Origin: Rosellinia necatrix
Lineage: Eukaryota > Ascomycota > Sordariomycetes > Xylariales > Xylariaceae
DNA length: 64,000 nt
Direction of reading: 5' to 3'
Assembly: GCA_021209875.1 (NCBI GenBank)
Contig: JAGYVD010000003.1
Span: 806,001 to 870,000, forward strand
The notes under the pieces are model-generated. The model was given only the letters and a program-made list of their open reading frames with translations, was not told the origin of the DNA and ran no database searches. Each line of letters begins with the position of its first letter. Positions within the stretch are counted from its first letter, which is position 1. This document shows positions 1-11,733 of the stretch, piece after piece. The position numbers were made by a program, and so were the translations under genes.

Positions 1-1680
1 CTGTTGGTCGAGACTAGAGCCTGGGCGTGGTGGTCTCGGCGACGTTGTCTGGCTGGACCGGAATTCAGGGGGCTCCAGTCATATTACACATTCTACCCAA
101 TTACACGACTGGAAGGCGGAAACGTGTATCTCCCGGGAACTCTTATTCGCTGGAGGCGTGCCCAGGGTCCTTTGGCAACCATTAACCGTATTAGGAAAGG
201 TACATCCGCAACGGCATTAAGCCCGACCCGTCGTGGATTCTGTTTTCAGCCTCGAAAGATTGTAACAACATCTCTGGAAATGGTATGAATGAACACGGAG
301 TTACATACACTAGCTAGCTCCCTGCTCCGCCAACCCTTCGATCTCCCTTCCATCACAGATCCTGCAGACATTCCGCCTAATACATAACTGGTGTCTACTC
401 GGATTCCAATAGCAAAGTAGGCTAGCCAGTTGTTATTGAAGCTGAAAAAGCTTCCACTCGTTCCCGTTGGCCCTTGGGGGTCTATCACGTTTCCCTAAGC
501 GGCCGTTTTTTGCATGAAGCAGCGTGACGGCGTTTGCTTCCCCCCACGGGGTGTGTGGCCCGACGTACGGTATAACTACTTAAGTACCTATCTAGTATAG
601 TATTCGATAAGTCACAAGCCGGGGAGTTTTTGTGATATTAGTAGGCTCACGGATTACCTTGAAATTCTATTCTCCCCATCAGTTAACACCGTGAATGCAG
701 GCCTACTTTGTCCATGTGCCGGATCGGCTGCTCGTGCGGTTATAAGCTTTGGACTAAGCCCGGTATTCCTCCCGTCTGCGGATGCAAAGTATGCGTTATG
801 TGACTTTATCCTAGGTATATCGGGACCTCCCTAACATCGGCTAGTTAGATACCCAGGCATCCCGGTCCTTGGTGGTGTATGGAGGTGTTTGTTAGCTCTT
901 AGTTCCAATCCACCGGGCTTAGAGTATGTCTCGCCAATGGTAAAACATGAGCGGCCCATCTAATATAACAGACCAGAAGTACCGCAGGTGGGGGTGGCAC
1001 ATCTTGTTGGCTACCGTTATAAGCTCTTCTATATTCTCTCAACCGTGTGAGTGTATCGATCGGTACTGCTGAGCACCCCAAACCCAGGTGCTCCAAACCC
1101 AGATAACGGAGGTTTCAGTCCACCGTTATAGATCCGATGATGTCACTATTTGGCTGCGCCAGCTCGATGATACACGCCCCGGAAACTTTGGGTCGGCGTC
1201 TAGATTGATCGAGCATGGGTGTTCGGTGCCAGAAACAGTTAGAGATACTATAAAACCCTCTCGCATGCATTAGACACGCCGTTTCCGCCTTATACGTCGG
1301 CACCAATAAGCTAGCTCTCCATTTCCAGCTCTCCATCTCACGCGTCGGATATAGGTACCCAAGCAGTGCGTGCCATTTCTTAGCCTCCGACATCCTACGA
1401 GCTAAGCAGTGGCAACGCGTGTCACGGAATTTTCCTGTCTAGTACTCTGATCCAAGGTATAACTAATATAAGGCCGTTGCACTCCTTATCCTTTGCCCTG
1501 CGCTTACTTCTTCCTCCTACTACGGTACGAGGAATCTGGCACCTTCGAATCGATATTTTATCGCCATCCGACCCTACACCCACGGGTCGATAGGGCTGTA
1601 CTATTATACCCTGCTTTGTTATCCACTAGCACTCTCTATAAATTGGTGGTGCACTTTAGTACCACTTCCTCGGCAGCGCC
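1..1680. other. Intergenic sequence upstream of the phosphate transporter
   Basis: No reading frame here resembles a known protein, and open frames are all under about 115 codons with no shared motif. The last few hundred bases must contain the promoter and 5' leader of the phosphate transporter that starts at 1681. I looked for CACGTG, the binding site of the PHO4/NUC-1 class of phosphate regulators, and did not find an exact copy. I see nothing else that can be supported. Confidence 0.5.
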
Positions 1681-3729
1681 ATGTCTGACGCGGCAGCTCA
1701 GAATACCTCGGCGCCTCCTCCAGCCCTTGGTCAACGAACCGCTGGCGGCAATAACGCTTATCACAATTTTCATAATGATTTCCTACACATCCAAGACCCC
1801 AATGAGCGCCGGCGACTCGCTCTCGCAGAGATAGACAAGGCTCCCTTTGGCTGGTACCACGTCAGGTACGTATTTCCCGCCCCCTTGCGTCTCTTTTTTC
1901 TTCAGAACCTGATCAAGCGAACTACAGAGCATGTGTTGTCGCCGGTGTGGGGTTCTTCACCGACTCCTACGACATCTTCGTTGTTAGTTTGCTCAATATC
2001 ATGTTGGGAATCGTATACTTTCAAGATTCGGCCGGCAATCTTCCCCCGACCTCGGACAATGCCATCAAGCTGGCTACGTCGGCAGGCACTGTCGTTGGCC
2101 AACTTGGGTTCGGCTACCTTGCCGACCGCGTAGGCCGAAAGAAGATGTACGGTTTAGAGTTAATCTTGATCATCTTCGCGACCATCGGACAAGCCCTCTC
2201 CTCCGGCTCGCCCTCCGTTAATATCGTTGGCCTCATCATCTTCTGGCGTGTGCTCCTCGGAGTAGGCATTGGCGGAGATTACCCACTCTCTAGCATCATT
2301 ACCTCGGAATTCGCTACGACTAAATGGCGTGGCGCCATGGTAAGACTCCGCATACTGTATACCCCCCCTTTTATCCCCCTCCCCCCCTTTTATGGCACAA
2401 TGGGAGAGACTTTCTGGGCAGGGGTTCCCACGCTCCCAAATACCCCGTAGCTAAGACCTACGATTTCTAACTCTAATTCTCGTAGATGGGTGCTGTCTTT
2501 GCTCAGCAGGGCATCGGTCAGCTTACCGGTGCTTTCGTTATGCTATTCCTCACGCTCGGCTTCAAGCATGCGCTGTCCCAGTCCCCCGGCGCGGGCCAAT
2601 GCGACGCTTGGTGCCTTGTTGCTGTAGACAAGATGTGGAGAGCGTTGGTTGGCTTCGGAGCCGTTCCGGCATCGATTGCTTTGTATTATCGACTAACTAT
2701 CCCGGAGACTCCTGTAAGGCCCACCCCTCCCCCCTCCCCCCTCCCTTTTTACGGCACCCGCGAAGTGTCCGCTAACCCAATAAAGCGATACACTTTTGAC
2801 GTTAGCCGCGATGTCGAAAAGGCCGCGGAGGATGTGAAGGCATACATGTCGGGCCAGCGTGAAGGCGATCCTGATGATATCGCCCGCGTTCAGACAAGGA
2901 TGGCTGCCCAGGAGCAGATGCAAATACCGAAGGCCAGCTGGGCGGACTTCATCCGACATTATTCAATTCCGAAGAACGGCTTACTCCTATTCGGCACTGC
3001 AGGCTCGTGGTTCCTCTTAGATGTTGCATGTGAGTGCCGTATTTCATGTTCATGTTCATCACATTAATTGTTCACTGACTCATTCCAGTTTATGGTGTCT
3101 CTCTCAACAACGCCACCATTTTGGGGACTATTGGCTATTCGACCAAGGACTCTCATACCACTTACGACTACCTCTACAAGACCGCTATTGGTAACCTCAT
3201 TATAGTGCTCGCCGGGGCGGTGCCGGGCTATTGGGTGTCCGTCGCTACTCTTGATACATTGGGTAGAAAGACGATTCAGATGGGCGGTTTCGTCATACTA
3301 ACCATTCTTTTCATCGTTTGGGGATTCGCTTACAACCACATCTCCGGCCAGGCGAAACTCGCCATCTTCGTACTAGCGCAATTCTTCTTCAACTTCGGCC
3401 CCAACATGACAACCTTCATCGTCCCCGGCGAGGTATTCCCTACGCGCTACCGGTCAACCTCGCACGGCATCTCGGCCGCCTCGGGCAAGATCGGCTCCAT
3501 CATCGGACAGGGCGCCATCGCGACCCTCCGTAACAGGAACGGCGGCACCTGGCTGGACCACGTGCTCCAGATCTATGCCCTGTTCATGTTTCTCGGCATC
3601 TTCACCACCCTCTGCATCCCCGAAACCAAGCGGAAGACGCTTGAGGAGCTGAGCGGCGAGGATCAGCCCGGGCCTGCTTCCGCGGGGGCCAGCAGCGGCA
3701 GCCAGGATAAGAAGCCCGAGTCTCTATAA
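1681..3729 (+). CDS. PHO84: High-affinity inorganic phosphate:H+ symporter (PHO84 type, MFS)
   Basis: Plasma-membrane major facilitator that imports phosphate with protons. Five exons fit the frame: 1681-1865, 1928-2339, 2486-2713, 2786-3029 and 3089-3729, giving 569 residues, normal for the family. After splicing, exon 1 joins exon 2 to read GWYHVRACVVAGVGFFTDSYD, the usual start of the first membrane helix. The family-typical GIGGDYPLS lies in helix 4 and the second half carries VPGEVFPTRYRSTSHGIS. The central loop (about residues 276-330) is hydrophilic as expected. All introns are GT-AG and 59-146 nt. The ATG at 1681 begins the conserved cytosolic N-terminus. In fungi such genes are induced by phosphate starvation, but no clear PHO4-type site was seen upstream. 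It is followed by a 12-bp tandem repeat in the 3' flank. Confidence 0.93.
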
Positions 3730-3751
3730 TTTTCCTGCTCGGATGAGAGGG

Positions 3752-3826
3752 CAGCGTCATGTACAGCGTCATGTACAGCGTCGTGTACAGCGTCGTGTAC
3801 AGCGTCGTGTACAGCGTCGTGTACAG
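3752..3826 (+). repeat. 12-bp tandem repeat, about six copies
   Basis: Two units of CAGCGTCATGTA are followed by four of CAGCGTCGTGTA and a partial unit. The array starts 23 bases after the phosphate transporter stop codon, so it is probably transcribed as part of the 3' UTR. The C/T-type difference between the first two and last four units shows step-wise expansion. Confidence 0.9.
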
Positions 3827-4626
3827 GTATTTTGAGTTGGTGATGTGTACATTTCTTCCGACACGTTTCAATTCTCACATGGGAATTGGTGAGAAAGCTT
3901 ACGGCAGCGTTGCTACGGCAATTATCTAGTCCGAGTCCATGCTTCTTTCTTTTACAACTCTTATAACTACCCTAATATTCTTATAAAGTGTGTAGGTAGA
4001 TTGAATCTATGCAAAGTTGATGAAGATGCATCTCGTAACTTAGAAGACCAGCTAAGGCAAGCTCTACAAAAATGACCCAATTGATCGCTGTCCTTTGCTC
4101 CGAACGGCCGAGCTACAGGTTCCCCAGAAAAACAAGGGGGGCCGGGATGGCCTCCGGTCGGCACACCGGGATGCCGTTTCCAGCTTAGCCCCACTGCTAG
4201 CGGCTGGGGGAACGAACTGGAGCTCTCCAGCTTCTCCAATTGCCACCGACCGATTTCCAAAACCTCATAAATTCATTGCACCTTAGCCTGAGCTTCTCTA
4301 AAGACAATAACAGTGCATTGCATAGCGTCACATTGCATTGCATCAGCGATCCTCAACAACCTGCATTTCCGATTTCCACTCACCAGATGAGCCTCGGTTT
4401 CTTCTCAAGCCCACTGTAGTTCAAACCCCCTTCCCAGCTGAGTCGTGACGTGACGCCTCTGTGTTCCGGTTCTGGCGTGACATCATCACAACACCCGGAA
4501 ACTCCCTCTCACTCTGCCTAAGTAACCAGTAATTCACTTCATTTACCGAAGTGCGTCGCATACGCGAACGATTTGAGTTGTTAGAACGTTGGATTATTCG
4601 ACTATCACTTGCCTATCCCCGTCACC
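3827..4626. other. Intergenic region between phosphate transporter and lactate dehydrogenase
   Basis: About 800 bases between two genes in the same orientation, holding the 3' end of the first and the promoter and leader of the second. Open frames around 3967-4286 show no recognisable protein. A near-repeat of GCATTGCAT words occurs near 4313-4340. Confidence 0.45.
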
Positions 4627-6428
4627 ATGCCACCGCTCTCAGGGCCCGAGGTCGCAAAGCACGACAATAAGGACTCTTGCTGGGTCGTGATACATGTACG
4701 AGCCCTTCATCCGAACACAACCTTGTCGACGTTGTGCTTAACTTTAACGTGCTTTTTGCAGGGAAAAGTATACGATGTCACAGAATTCTTACCGGGTGAG
4801 TCTCGACTGGCTCTCTCATCGGAGATTATAAGGCCTCTCCTGGTGTGGCTAATATGGAAATACAGAACATCCTGGTGGGATGAAGATCATATTAAAATAC
4901 GCAGTAAGTTCTCTTCTCACAAGCCTAGGCATAACGATTTACGCGCTAACAAATGCCACGAAAAGGGCAAAGATGCCACTGAGGAATTCGACCCCATCCA
5001 CCCTCCGGACACCCTGGACAAGTATCTGCACAAGTCCAAACATCTAGGCCCAGTCGACATGAATACCGTTGCTAAGGTTGAGGAAGTTGAGGATCCTGAC
5101 GAGGCAGCTCGGCAGCAGCGCATCAGGGATAGGCCTCTGCTTTCGCAGTGCTACAACCTGATGGACTTTGAGTCTGTCGCTAAAGATGTAATGAAGAAAA
5201 CAGCTTGGGGGTACTACTCGAGTGCGGCCGATGACGAAATAGTACGTATGACGGTCCCTCTTCTCCTCGTGCCGGTTATAGGGCGATGAAATGAAGAATA
5301 CAAAATTCAATATCCTCCTTGGTCGTCGCCGCTGACCCCAAACCCATGCAGACACTGCGAGAGAACCACGCGGCCTTCCACCGGATATGGTTCCGGCCCA
5401 AGGTCCTCGTGGACGTGAAGAACGTCGACTTCAGTACGACTATGCTCGGCACCAAGGTTGACATGCCCTTCTACGTGACGGCGACGGCACTGGGCAAGCT
5501 CGGCCACCCGGAGGGCGAGGTGGTACTGACGCGCGCGGCACACAAGCACAACGTGATCCAGATGATCCCGACCCTGGCATCGTGCTCGTTCGACGAGATC
5601 GTGGACGCGCGGCGGGGGGACCAGGTGCAATGGCTGCAGCTGTACGTGAACGCGGACCGGGCCATCACGGAGCGCATCGTGCGGCACGCCGAGGCGCGCG
5701 GCTGCAAGGGTCTCTTCATCACCGTCGACGCGCCGCAGCTGGGCCGGCGCGAGAAGGACATGCGCTCCAAGTTCGTCGACCAGGGCTCGAGCGTGCAAGG
5801 GGGCCAGGAGACGGACACGTCGCAGGGTGCCGCGCGCGCCATCTCCTCCTTCATCGACCCCTCGCTCTCCTGGGCCGACATCCCCTGGTTCCGCTCCATC
5901 ACCAAGATGCCCATCGTGCTCAAGGGCGTGCAGCGCGTCGAGGACGTGGTCAAAGCCGCCGAGTGCGGCGTTCAGGGTGTCGTGCTCTCGAACCACGGCG
6001 GCCGCCAGCTCGAGTTCGCCCGCTCCGGCATCGAGATCCTCGCCGAGACCATGCCCGTGCTGCGCGACATGGGCCTCGACGGCAAGATCGACGTCTTCAT
6101 CGACGGCGGCGTCCGCCGCGCCACCGACATCCTCAAGGCCCTATGCCTCGGCGCCAAGGGCGTCGGCATTGGCCGCCCCTTCCTCTATGCCATGTCGGCC
6201 TACGGCTTTGACGGTGTAGATCGCGCCATGCAGCTTCTCCGCGATGAGCTCGAGATGGGCATGCGCCTCATCGGCTGCACTAGCGTCGACCAGCTCAACC
6301 CTTCCCTCATCGACACCCGCAACCTTGGCAGCCACATCACCGGCGTCCCGACGGATAACCTCGGGCACAAGGTCTACGACGCGCTCGCGACGCCGGCGTG
6401 GAAGACGCCCAAGTCATCTAAGCTGTAA
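4627..6428 (+). CDS. CYB2: FMN-dependent L-lactate dehydrogenase with cytochrome b5 domain (cytochrome b2-like)
   Basis: Oxidises L-lactate (or a related 2-hydroxy acid) and passes electrons through a b5-type heme. Five exons, 4627-4695, 4762-4795, 4866-4903, 4966-5241 and 5352-6428, give 497 residues. The heme domain is at about 5-80, with EHPGG assembled across an intron (axial His36) and the second ligand His59 in DPIHPP. The FMN barrel covers about 115-490 with VLKG (Lys330), SNHGGRQLE (catalytic His354) and DGGVRRATDILKAL. ATG 4627 is preferred because it directly precedes the b5 fold and has a good context (GTCACC). The protein starts almost at the heme domain, with no room for the long mitochondrial presequence of yeast Cyb2, so it may be cytosolic. 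Substrate could also be mandelate or glycolate; the sequence alone does not decide. Exons 2 and 3 are only 34 and 38 nt. Confidence 0.9.
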
Positions 6429-7393
6429 AAACGAGTCTGTTTATTAGATCGATATATATCTGTATGTGTGGGACGGGGGGAAGGAGAAGTAAGCGCACTA
6501 TTGGACTGGACCTTGCACTTTTGATGTCTTTTTGTCGGTATCAGACCCAGTCCTTTACGATATGAAACGAGAATGAGAATTGTTACTCATATATTGCAGT
6601 TTTCTACCTAGATTAAATCCAACCAGTTATTTAGCGCATATAAATACCACCGAGATACATGCAAAGCAGAACATACTTTCCCGGAAGTAATTTTTACATA
6701 AGACTCATAACAAGCTCCCCCAATAAAATTTATAGTAGTGAGAGAAGCTTCACATACAAGCATCAAACCCTGATCTCACGAACAAATCACGTTGACACGC
6801 GCTCGGAGATGCACAGATGTATATATGAAACCGAGAAAAAGGACCGGCCTGATGATTCCATAATTAAACCTATTCTTCCCTCCTATCACGCCGAGACCCA
6901 TACCTAGGCCAGAGTCCAGGAGTATCAACCATGCTCCTCAAACGCCTTCGCAATGCCATTCCGTTCCGTGCCGTTCCATCCCACGCCATGCAAAGCCGTC
7001 GCCATCCATCGCCGAACAAACCAAACCAGAAAAAACAACAACAACAACAACAACAAGAAACACCCCGGCCGGCACCCCTGTCTGGTCGTAGGAGATGGTA
7101 TAGAATCCATCCGCCCGCGCCTGAGTTTTAGAAAAAAAAAAAGAATTCCCACCTCCGATCCGAGCAAACCACCACGAACCACAGGATAGGACGGACCCAG
7201 AGCCCCCGAAACCCCCGGCATGACAGACGCATTAACCCGCGTGCCCCGTCATATGGCCGACCCGCCCCGCCTCGCACACGCGCTCGGCTTAGGAAAATCA
7301 ACCGTCAACGTCATCGTCATCGTCATCGTCATGATGATCATCACGCCGCCAAGAACAGGCCGAACCCGCACGACGCCGGCCCTAGCCTTCCGC
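6429..7393. other. Convergent intergenic region
   Basis: Lies between the 3' ends of the lactate dehydrogenase and the Rab-like gene. It contains an A-rich stretch with an (AAC)n run near 7030-7055, a run of about ten A at 7131-7140 and a (CGTCAT)n run near 7310-7335. No coding frame can be supported. Confidence 0.5.
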
Positions 7394-8756
7394 TCAGCAA
7401 CACCTCCTGCCCCTCTTATCCAGCTCTCCCGGCTGGGCCGGCCACCCAGCACCAGCACCAGCGGCGCCAGCGGCCGCGTTCTCGACGGGGACCGAGGGCG
7501 AGAAGCCAGGCGAGAACAGCCAGCTGCGGCGGTCCCTGCCGACGCGGAAGCTACCGCCGCCACTGCCGCGCGCGCCCCCGACATCGAAGTACCCCTCGAC
7601 GCTATCGGCGCCGGCAGAGGACGAGGAGGCGACGGCGCCGCCGCCGAAGCCGAAACCGAAGCCGAAGCCGGAGCCGGAGCCGGCGGAGGGGGACGAGAGC
7701 GAAGCGGAGCCGGCGGCGAGGAGGTCCTGGCGGAGCCGGCGGTTCTGCTCGACGAGCTTGCGGGTGACGACGCGGAAGACCTCCTCGACGCCCTCGCCGC
7801 TCTCGGCGCTGATCTCGTGGCACGCGTCCCAGCCGACCTCCTGGCCCCAGAAGCCGCTGCTGCGCTTGCTCGACGGGCTGCGGGGTTCCTGCTGTTGCTG
7901 TTGCTGTTGTTGTTGCTGTTGTTGTTGTTGTGGCGGCGCGGCGGCGCTCGATGGCGCTAGGCCGCCTTGCCCCGTGCCGCCGCCGCCGCCCGTCGTGGCG
8001 ATCGATCCGGTGCCGGGCGTCGTGGCGGTATTATAATTATTGTTGTAATTCGTATTATTATTGCTGCTGTTGTTGTTGTTGTTGTTATTGGTGGTGGTGG
8101 TGTTGCTGCTGTGATTCCAGCCGCCGAGCGGCAAGGAAAACCCGCCCGTCGGCGTGGCGGTCGGCGGCGGCGTGGAGCCGAGGCCGGGGGCCAGGTTCTC
8201 GGCCACGTACGCGATGCAGCGCTCGAAGGGGACCTCGCGGCGGGCGGGCTCGCGGGCGACGATGTCCGCCTTCGTGCCGACCACGTGCAGCACGATGTCG
8301 GGCGGCAGGTTGCGCCGCAGCTCCGTCAGCCAGACGCCCATCTCGGCGAACGAGTGCGCGTCCGTGATGCTGTAGCACAGGATGCACGCGTTCGCCCCCC
8401 TGTAGTAGAGCCGCGAGATCGAGCGGAAGCGCTCCTGGCCGGCTGTACACATGACATGAATGGATCTTCGGTCAGCGTCTGGGAGAATGACAGTCGAGAT
8501 GCCTTTGGGGGAAGGGTTTGGGGAGGAGGAGGAGGAGGAGGAGGAAAGAGGTTTGCGTTTTACCTGTATCCCATATTTGAAGCCGTACCACCGTGTCGGT
8601 GTCCCCGTCGACTACCCGCTTCGTCATGAAGCTCGCGCCGACCGTGGATACCGTCTGCGCCGGGTCGAAGGCGCCCTTGCAGTAGCGCGTCACGAGGGAC
8701 GTCTTGCCCACGCCCTGGGAGCCGAGCACGACTATCTTGGCCTCGAGCGCGGACAT
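7394..8756 (-). CDS. Rab-family small GTPase with long Gln/Asn-rich insert
   Basis: Two exons, 8564-8756 and 7394-8442, joined by a 121-nt GT-AG intron inside the WDTAGQ switch II motif, give 413 residues, about twice the normal Rab length. The G domain (about 1-165) shows GSQGVGKT (G1), STVGASF around the effector loop, [11 protein letters not shown] (G3) and TKAD in place of the usual NKxD (G4). The N-terminal half is followed by a low-complexity stretch rich in Asn, Thr, Gly and Gln, including a run of Q. The chain then resumes with CHEISAESGEGVEEVFRVV, which is the G5 region (SAES), so the insert sits between G4 and G5. The protein ends in Cys-Cys, a double geranylgeranylation signal, so it should act on an endomembrane. 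ATG 8756 is preferred as a normal Rab start; an upstream in-frame ATG at 8825 would add 23 residues including a proline run. Subfamily not assigned. Confidence 0.85.
7889..7932 (-). repeat. Polyglutamine-coding CAG/CAA repeat
   Basis: An interrupted CTG/TTG run on the plus strand encodes about 14 consecutive glutamines in the Rab-like protein. A second triplet tract at about 8035-8110 encodes the Asn-rich stretch of the same insert. Confidence 0.85.
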
Positions 8757-10725
8757 GGCTGGCGGCTGCGCTGGTGGTGGTGGTGGTGGTGGTGCTTGGG
8801 GTGTTTCGTGCGTTCGTATCGACATGGGTCGCGAAATGAAGAGGAGATGTGAAGGTCCGGGGGGTTTGTGTGCGAGGGTCGCGGAGTATGGAAAGGGAAG
8901 TTGGCGTTCTTTTTTTGTCGCGTGATCGATGGATTTGCGTCCTCCTGCGAGGGATGAAAAGATGAAAAGACGTTCCGACGATGTTTCAAACGATGGGATT
9001 TAAATGATTGGAATCGGTGACAGTGGCAGTTGGCCGTCACCACGCACAGGTCTCGGAGATGGAGATGATGGTGAGCTTTGCGATGATCGTCATTTCATCT
9101 TGTTTCTTCGTGGTCTGCGACAGCCGGGAAGATGTGTGCGGGGTCGTCGTGTTTTATGATGCCGTGATATCGCGGATCGGTCTGGATGGCTGGCCGGCTG
9201 GCTGGTTGGCTGATGAGCGGTGAGGTGGTTGTCGGTTGGAATATACGAATGTGGTTGTTAGCATGCTGTTTGGAAAGTCGATTAAGCATGTAGGCAGCCC
9301 CCGAGTCGGCTTTGTTGGAGGCCAGATCTCGAAGTACCTCCCTCACGGGACAAATGGTGTGGAAGGCGGATGTACTACACATATGTAAGTCAACCGCATT
9401 GATGATGCAATCCATGCAGCTGAGCTAAACTAGATTCCGTCTTGGGGTCTTTTTTTGACCTGTCATTAGTTGCAAGTCCGCGGCCTGCAAGATCTGATTG
9501 GATGCTATCCATTCTTGGCAATCCCTACTGCTGCACGTGCTGTGCAGTGTAACCTGCACCCGATCTGATATTGAGCAGCTACATGTACCATCGATAGGCG
9601 CGTTCATTACCTAGATCTACTGTGGCGAGGATAAAATACACGTTAATGTCAAGGCCTTTTTCAGCTAACGGGACACAGTTCGCCCTAGGCGTTCGTCATC
9701 TTCTCATTTTCTATTTTCTATCATCCTTTTTTATGATTCTTTGGTCTGGGTTTTTGGGCGTGATGACAGGGGACGTAAAAATAGAACCAGGAGACTCGAG
9801 ATTACATTGACCAGCATAAATGTAAGAACTGATGAGTCGTCTCGGCAGATGAGACGATGAGACAGAGATGAAGAAAACTCTGGTAACACAACCAGGCAAC
9901 GATATAATTTGATAATCTATCAGATTGTAGCCTGAAATGCAGAGGGTACACAGTTCCAGGATATTTCCATCTTACTTACCCCACCGTCCACTGCATTCAG
10001 CTCCGTCCCGCCGTTCAGGAGCCATTTCAGGTCGGTTGAATAAATTAATTAGTAAATCGCGGGGTCAATAACGTGCGGCATGCAGCTAACTATGTACTGG
10101 AAACACGGTGGGGAAATGCTCGAGATTTGCGGACTTTGGCCCGCGCTTCTCCGCCTCAAGGCCGTATGATTTGGTGATGCACTCCCTTGAAACCCGACAA
10201 GATGGCTAGCATAGAGATGTCTGCACACATATGCAGTTGCGTTGATAGTAACTATGCCCTTTCTGAGTGATCATAGGTTGTCGTACATGTTTTGCGGAAA
10301 TGAAGGATTGCTATCACCCGATTCCTAGATCTCCGATTTGCACCCAACAATAGTGCATGTATCTGAGCAGAGATACGCATGCATTAGGTTGTATTAGATA
10401 GTTGTTTGCTGAACCATGTCTCTCAGCCTACACATATCTAAAATAAAAGGCGTCGCTAGTCGTCTAACCTACCCAAACCTAAAACATATCGTAGCTCAGT
10501 AAAACTCGCACTGGTGAACAAAGGCGACGCAGTTCTAAACCGGCAAATGGAGAGTATAAGCCGATTTCTTATTAGAGAGGGAGGTGTCCTAGCCAGTTGC
10601 TTCTCCGTGGAATATGTCACATTGCACCAACATGGTCCTGCGGGCGCGAGGGCACTATCGGAAATACTACCATGAAATAGCGTCATGATACAGAATAGAG
10701 CAACTAGTAGTTTTGATTTTCCCCT
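8757..10725. other. Intergenic region with the Rab-like promoter
   Basis: Contains the promoter and leader of the Rab-like gene on its left and the 3' flank of the AAA ATPase on its right. A (GGT)n run near 8770-8795 would be in the leader, or in the coding part if translation begins at 8825. No further gene is supported; open frames are all short and without recognisable motifs. Confidence 0.45.
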
Positions 10726-11700
10726 CTAAAACAGCCCCTTCCTCTGCCTATGCCAGTCATTGAAGTAATGCAGGTGCTCCCCCGTGACGCCCCTGGGCGT
10801 GCTCCGGATCTTCGCCTTCAGCACCTCCATAGCGGTGGCATCGTCGCCCACCTCGCGGCTGCGGCCGAAGGCGCTGCCGCAGATGTTGGCGACCTCGGCG
10901 CCGGAGTAGCCCTCGGTGAGGCGGGCGAGCTCGGCGACGTCGACGTCGCGGAAGCGGAGCGCGCGCGCCATGCGGGCGACGATGGCCGCGCGGGCGCGCA
11001 GGTCCGGCAGCGGCACGTAGATGAGCTCGTCGAAGCGGCCGGGGCGCAGCAGCGCGGGGTCGAGGGCGTCGGGCCGGTTCGTGGCCGCGAGCACGAAGAC
11101 GTCGCCGCGCTCCTCGAACCCGGCCATCTCCGTCAGCAGCGCCGTCACCGCCTGGACCCCGCCCCCCGCCCCCCCGCCGGCGTTGGGGGATCGGTTCCCC
11201 GCGAGCGCGTCGATCTCGTCGAAGAAGATGATGCTCGGGCTCGCCTCGGCCGCGCGCTTGAAGATGTTGCGGATCGACCGCTCCGTCTCGCCCACGTACA
11301 TGTTGAGCAGCTCGCCGCCCTTGACGGCGAAGAAGTTGAACCCCGTCTCCGTCGCCATCGCCTGCGCCGTCATCGTCTTGGAGCAGCCCGGGGGCCCGTA
11401 CAGGAGGACGCCCTTCGTCGGCACCCACCGGTTCTCTTGGACGCCCTGGGATCTCGCCCACGTTAGCTTTTCCCTTTCCGGGATAAAAGTACGATTTTAC
11501 GATGGATGGGGGAGGGGAGGGGGGGTAGAAGACGTACGTCGGGGGTTCGGAGCACGTCCCGGAGCGCCAGCTTGACGTCCTCGTACCCGCCGATGTCGCT
11601 CCAGTGGATCGTCGGCGGCTTGAGGTTGATGTCGCGCATCGCCGACGGCCGCACCTCCTTGAACGCCTTCGCCACGTCCTCCCACTCGAGCGGGCGGTCC

Positions 11701-11733
<33 letters not shown>

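Noticed and set aside
25..1400. Short open frames at the left edge
   Set aside because: No motif, no coding-like codon bias, and no splice arrangement that yields a recognisable protein.
3602..3878. Minus-strand frames with repeated MTLYT or HDAV units
   Set aside because: They only translate the 12-bp tandem repeat and continue into antisense of the transporter.
5307..5996. Long antisense frames inside the lactate dehydrogenase
   Set aside because: Shadow of GC-rich third positions in the real coding strand; the composition (Arg/His/Leu) is typical of such shadows.
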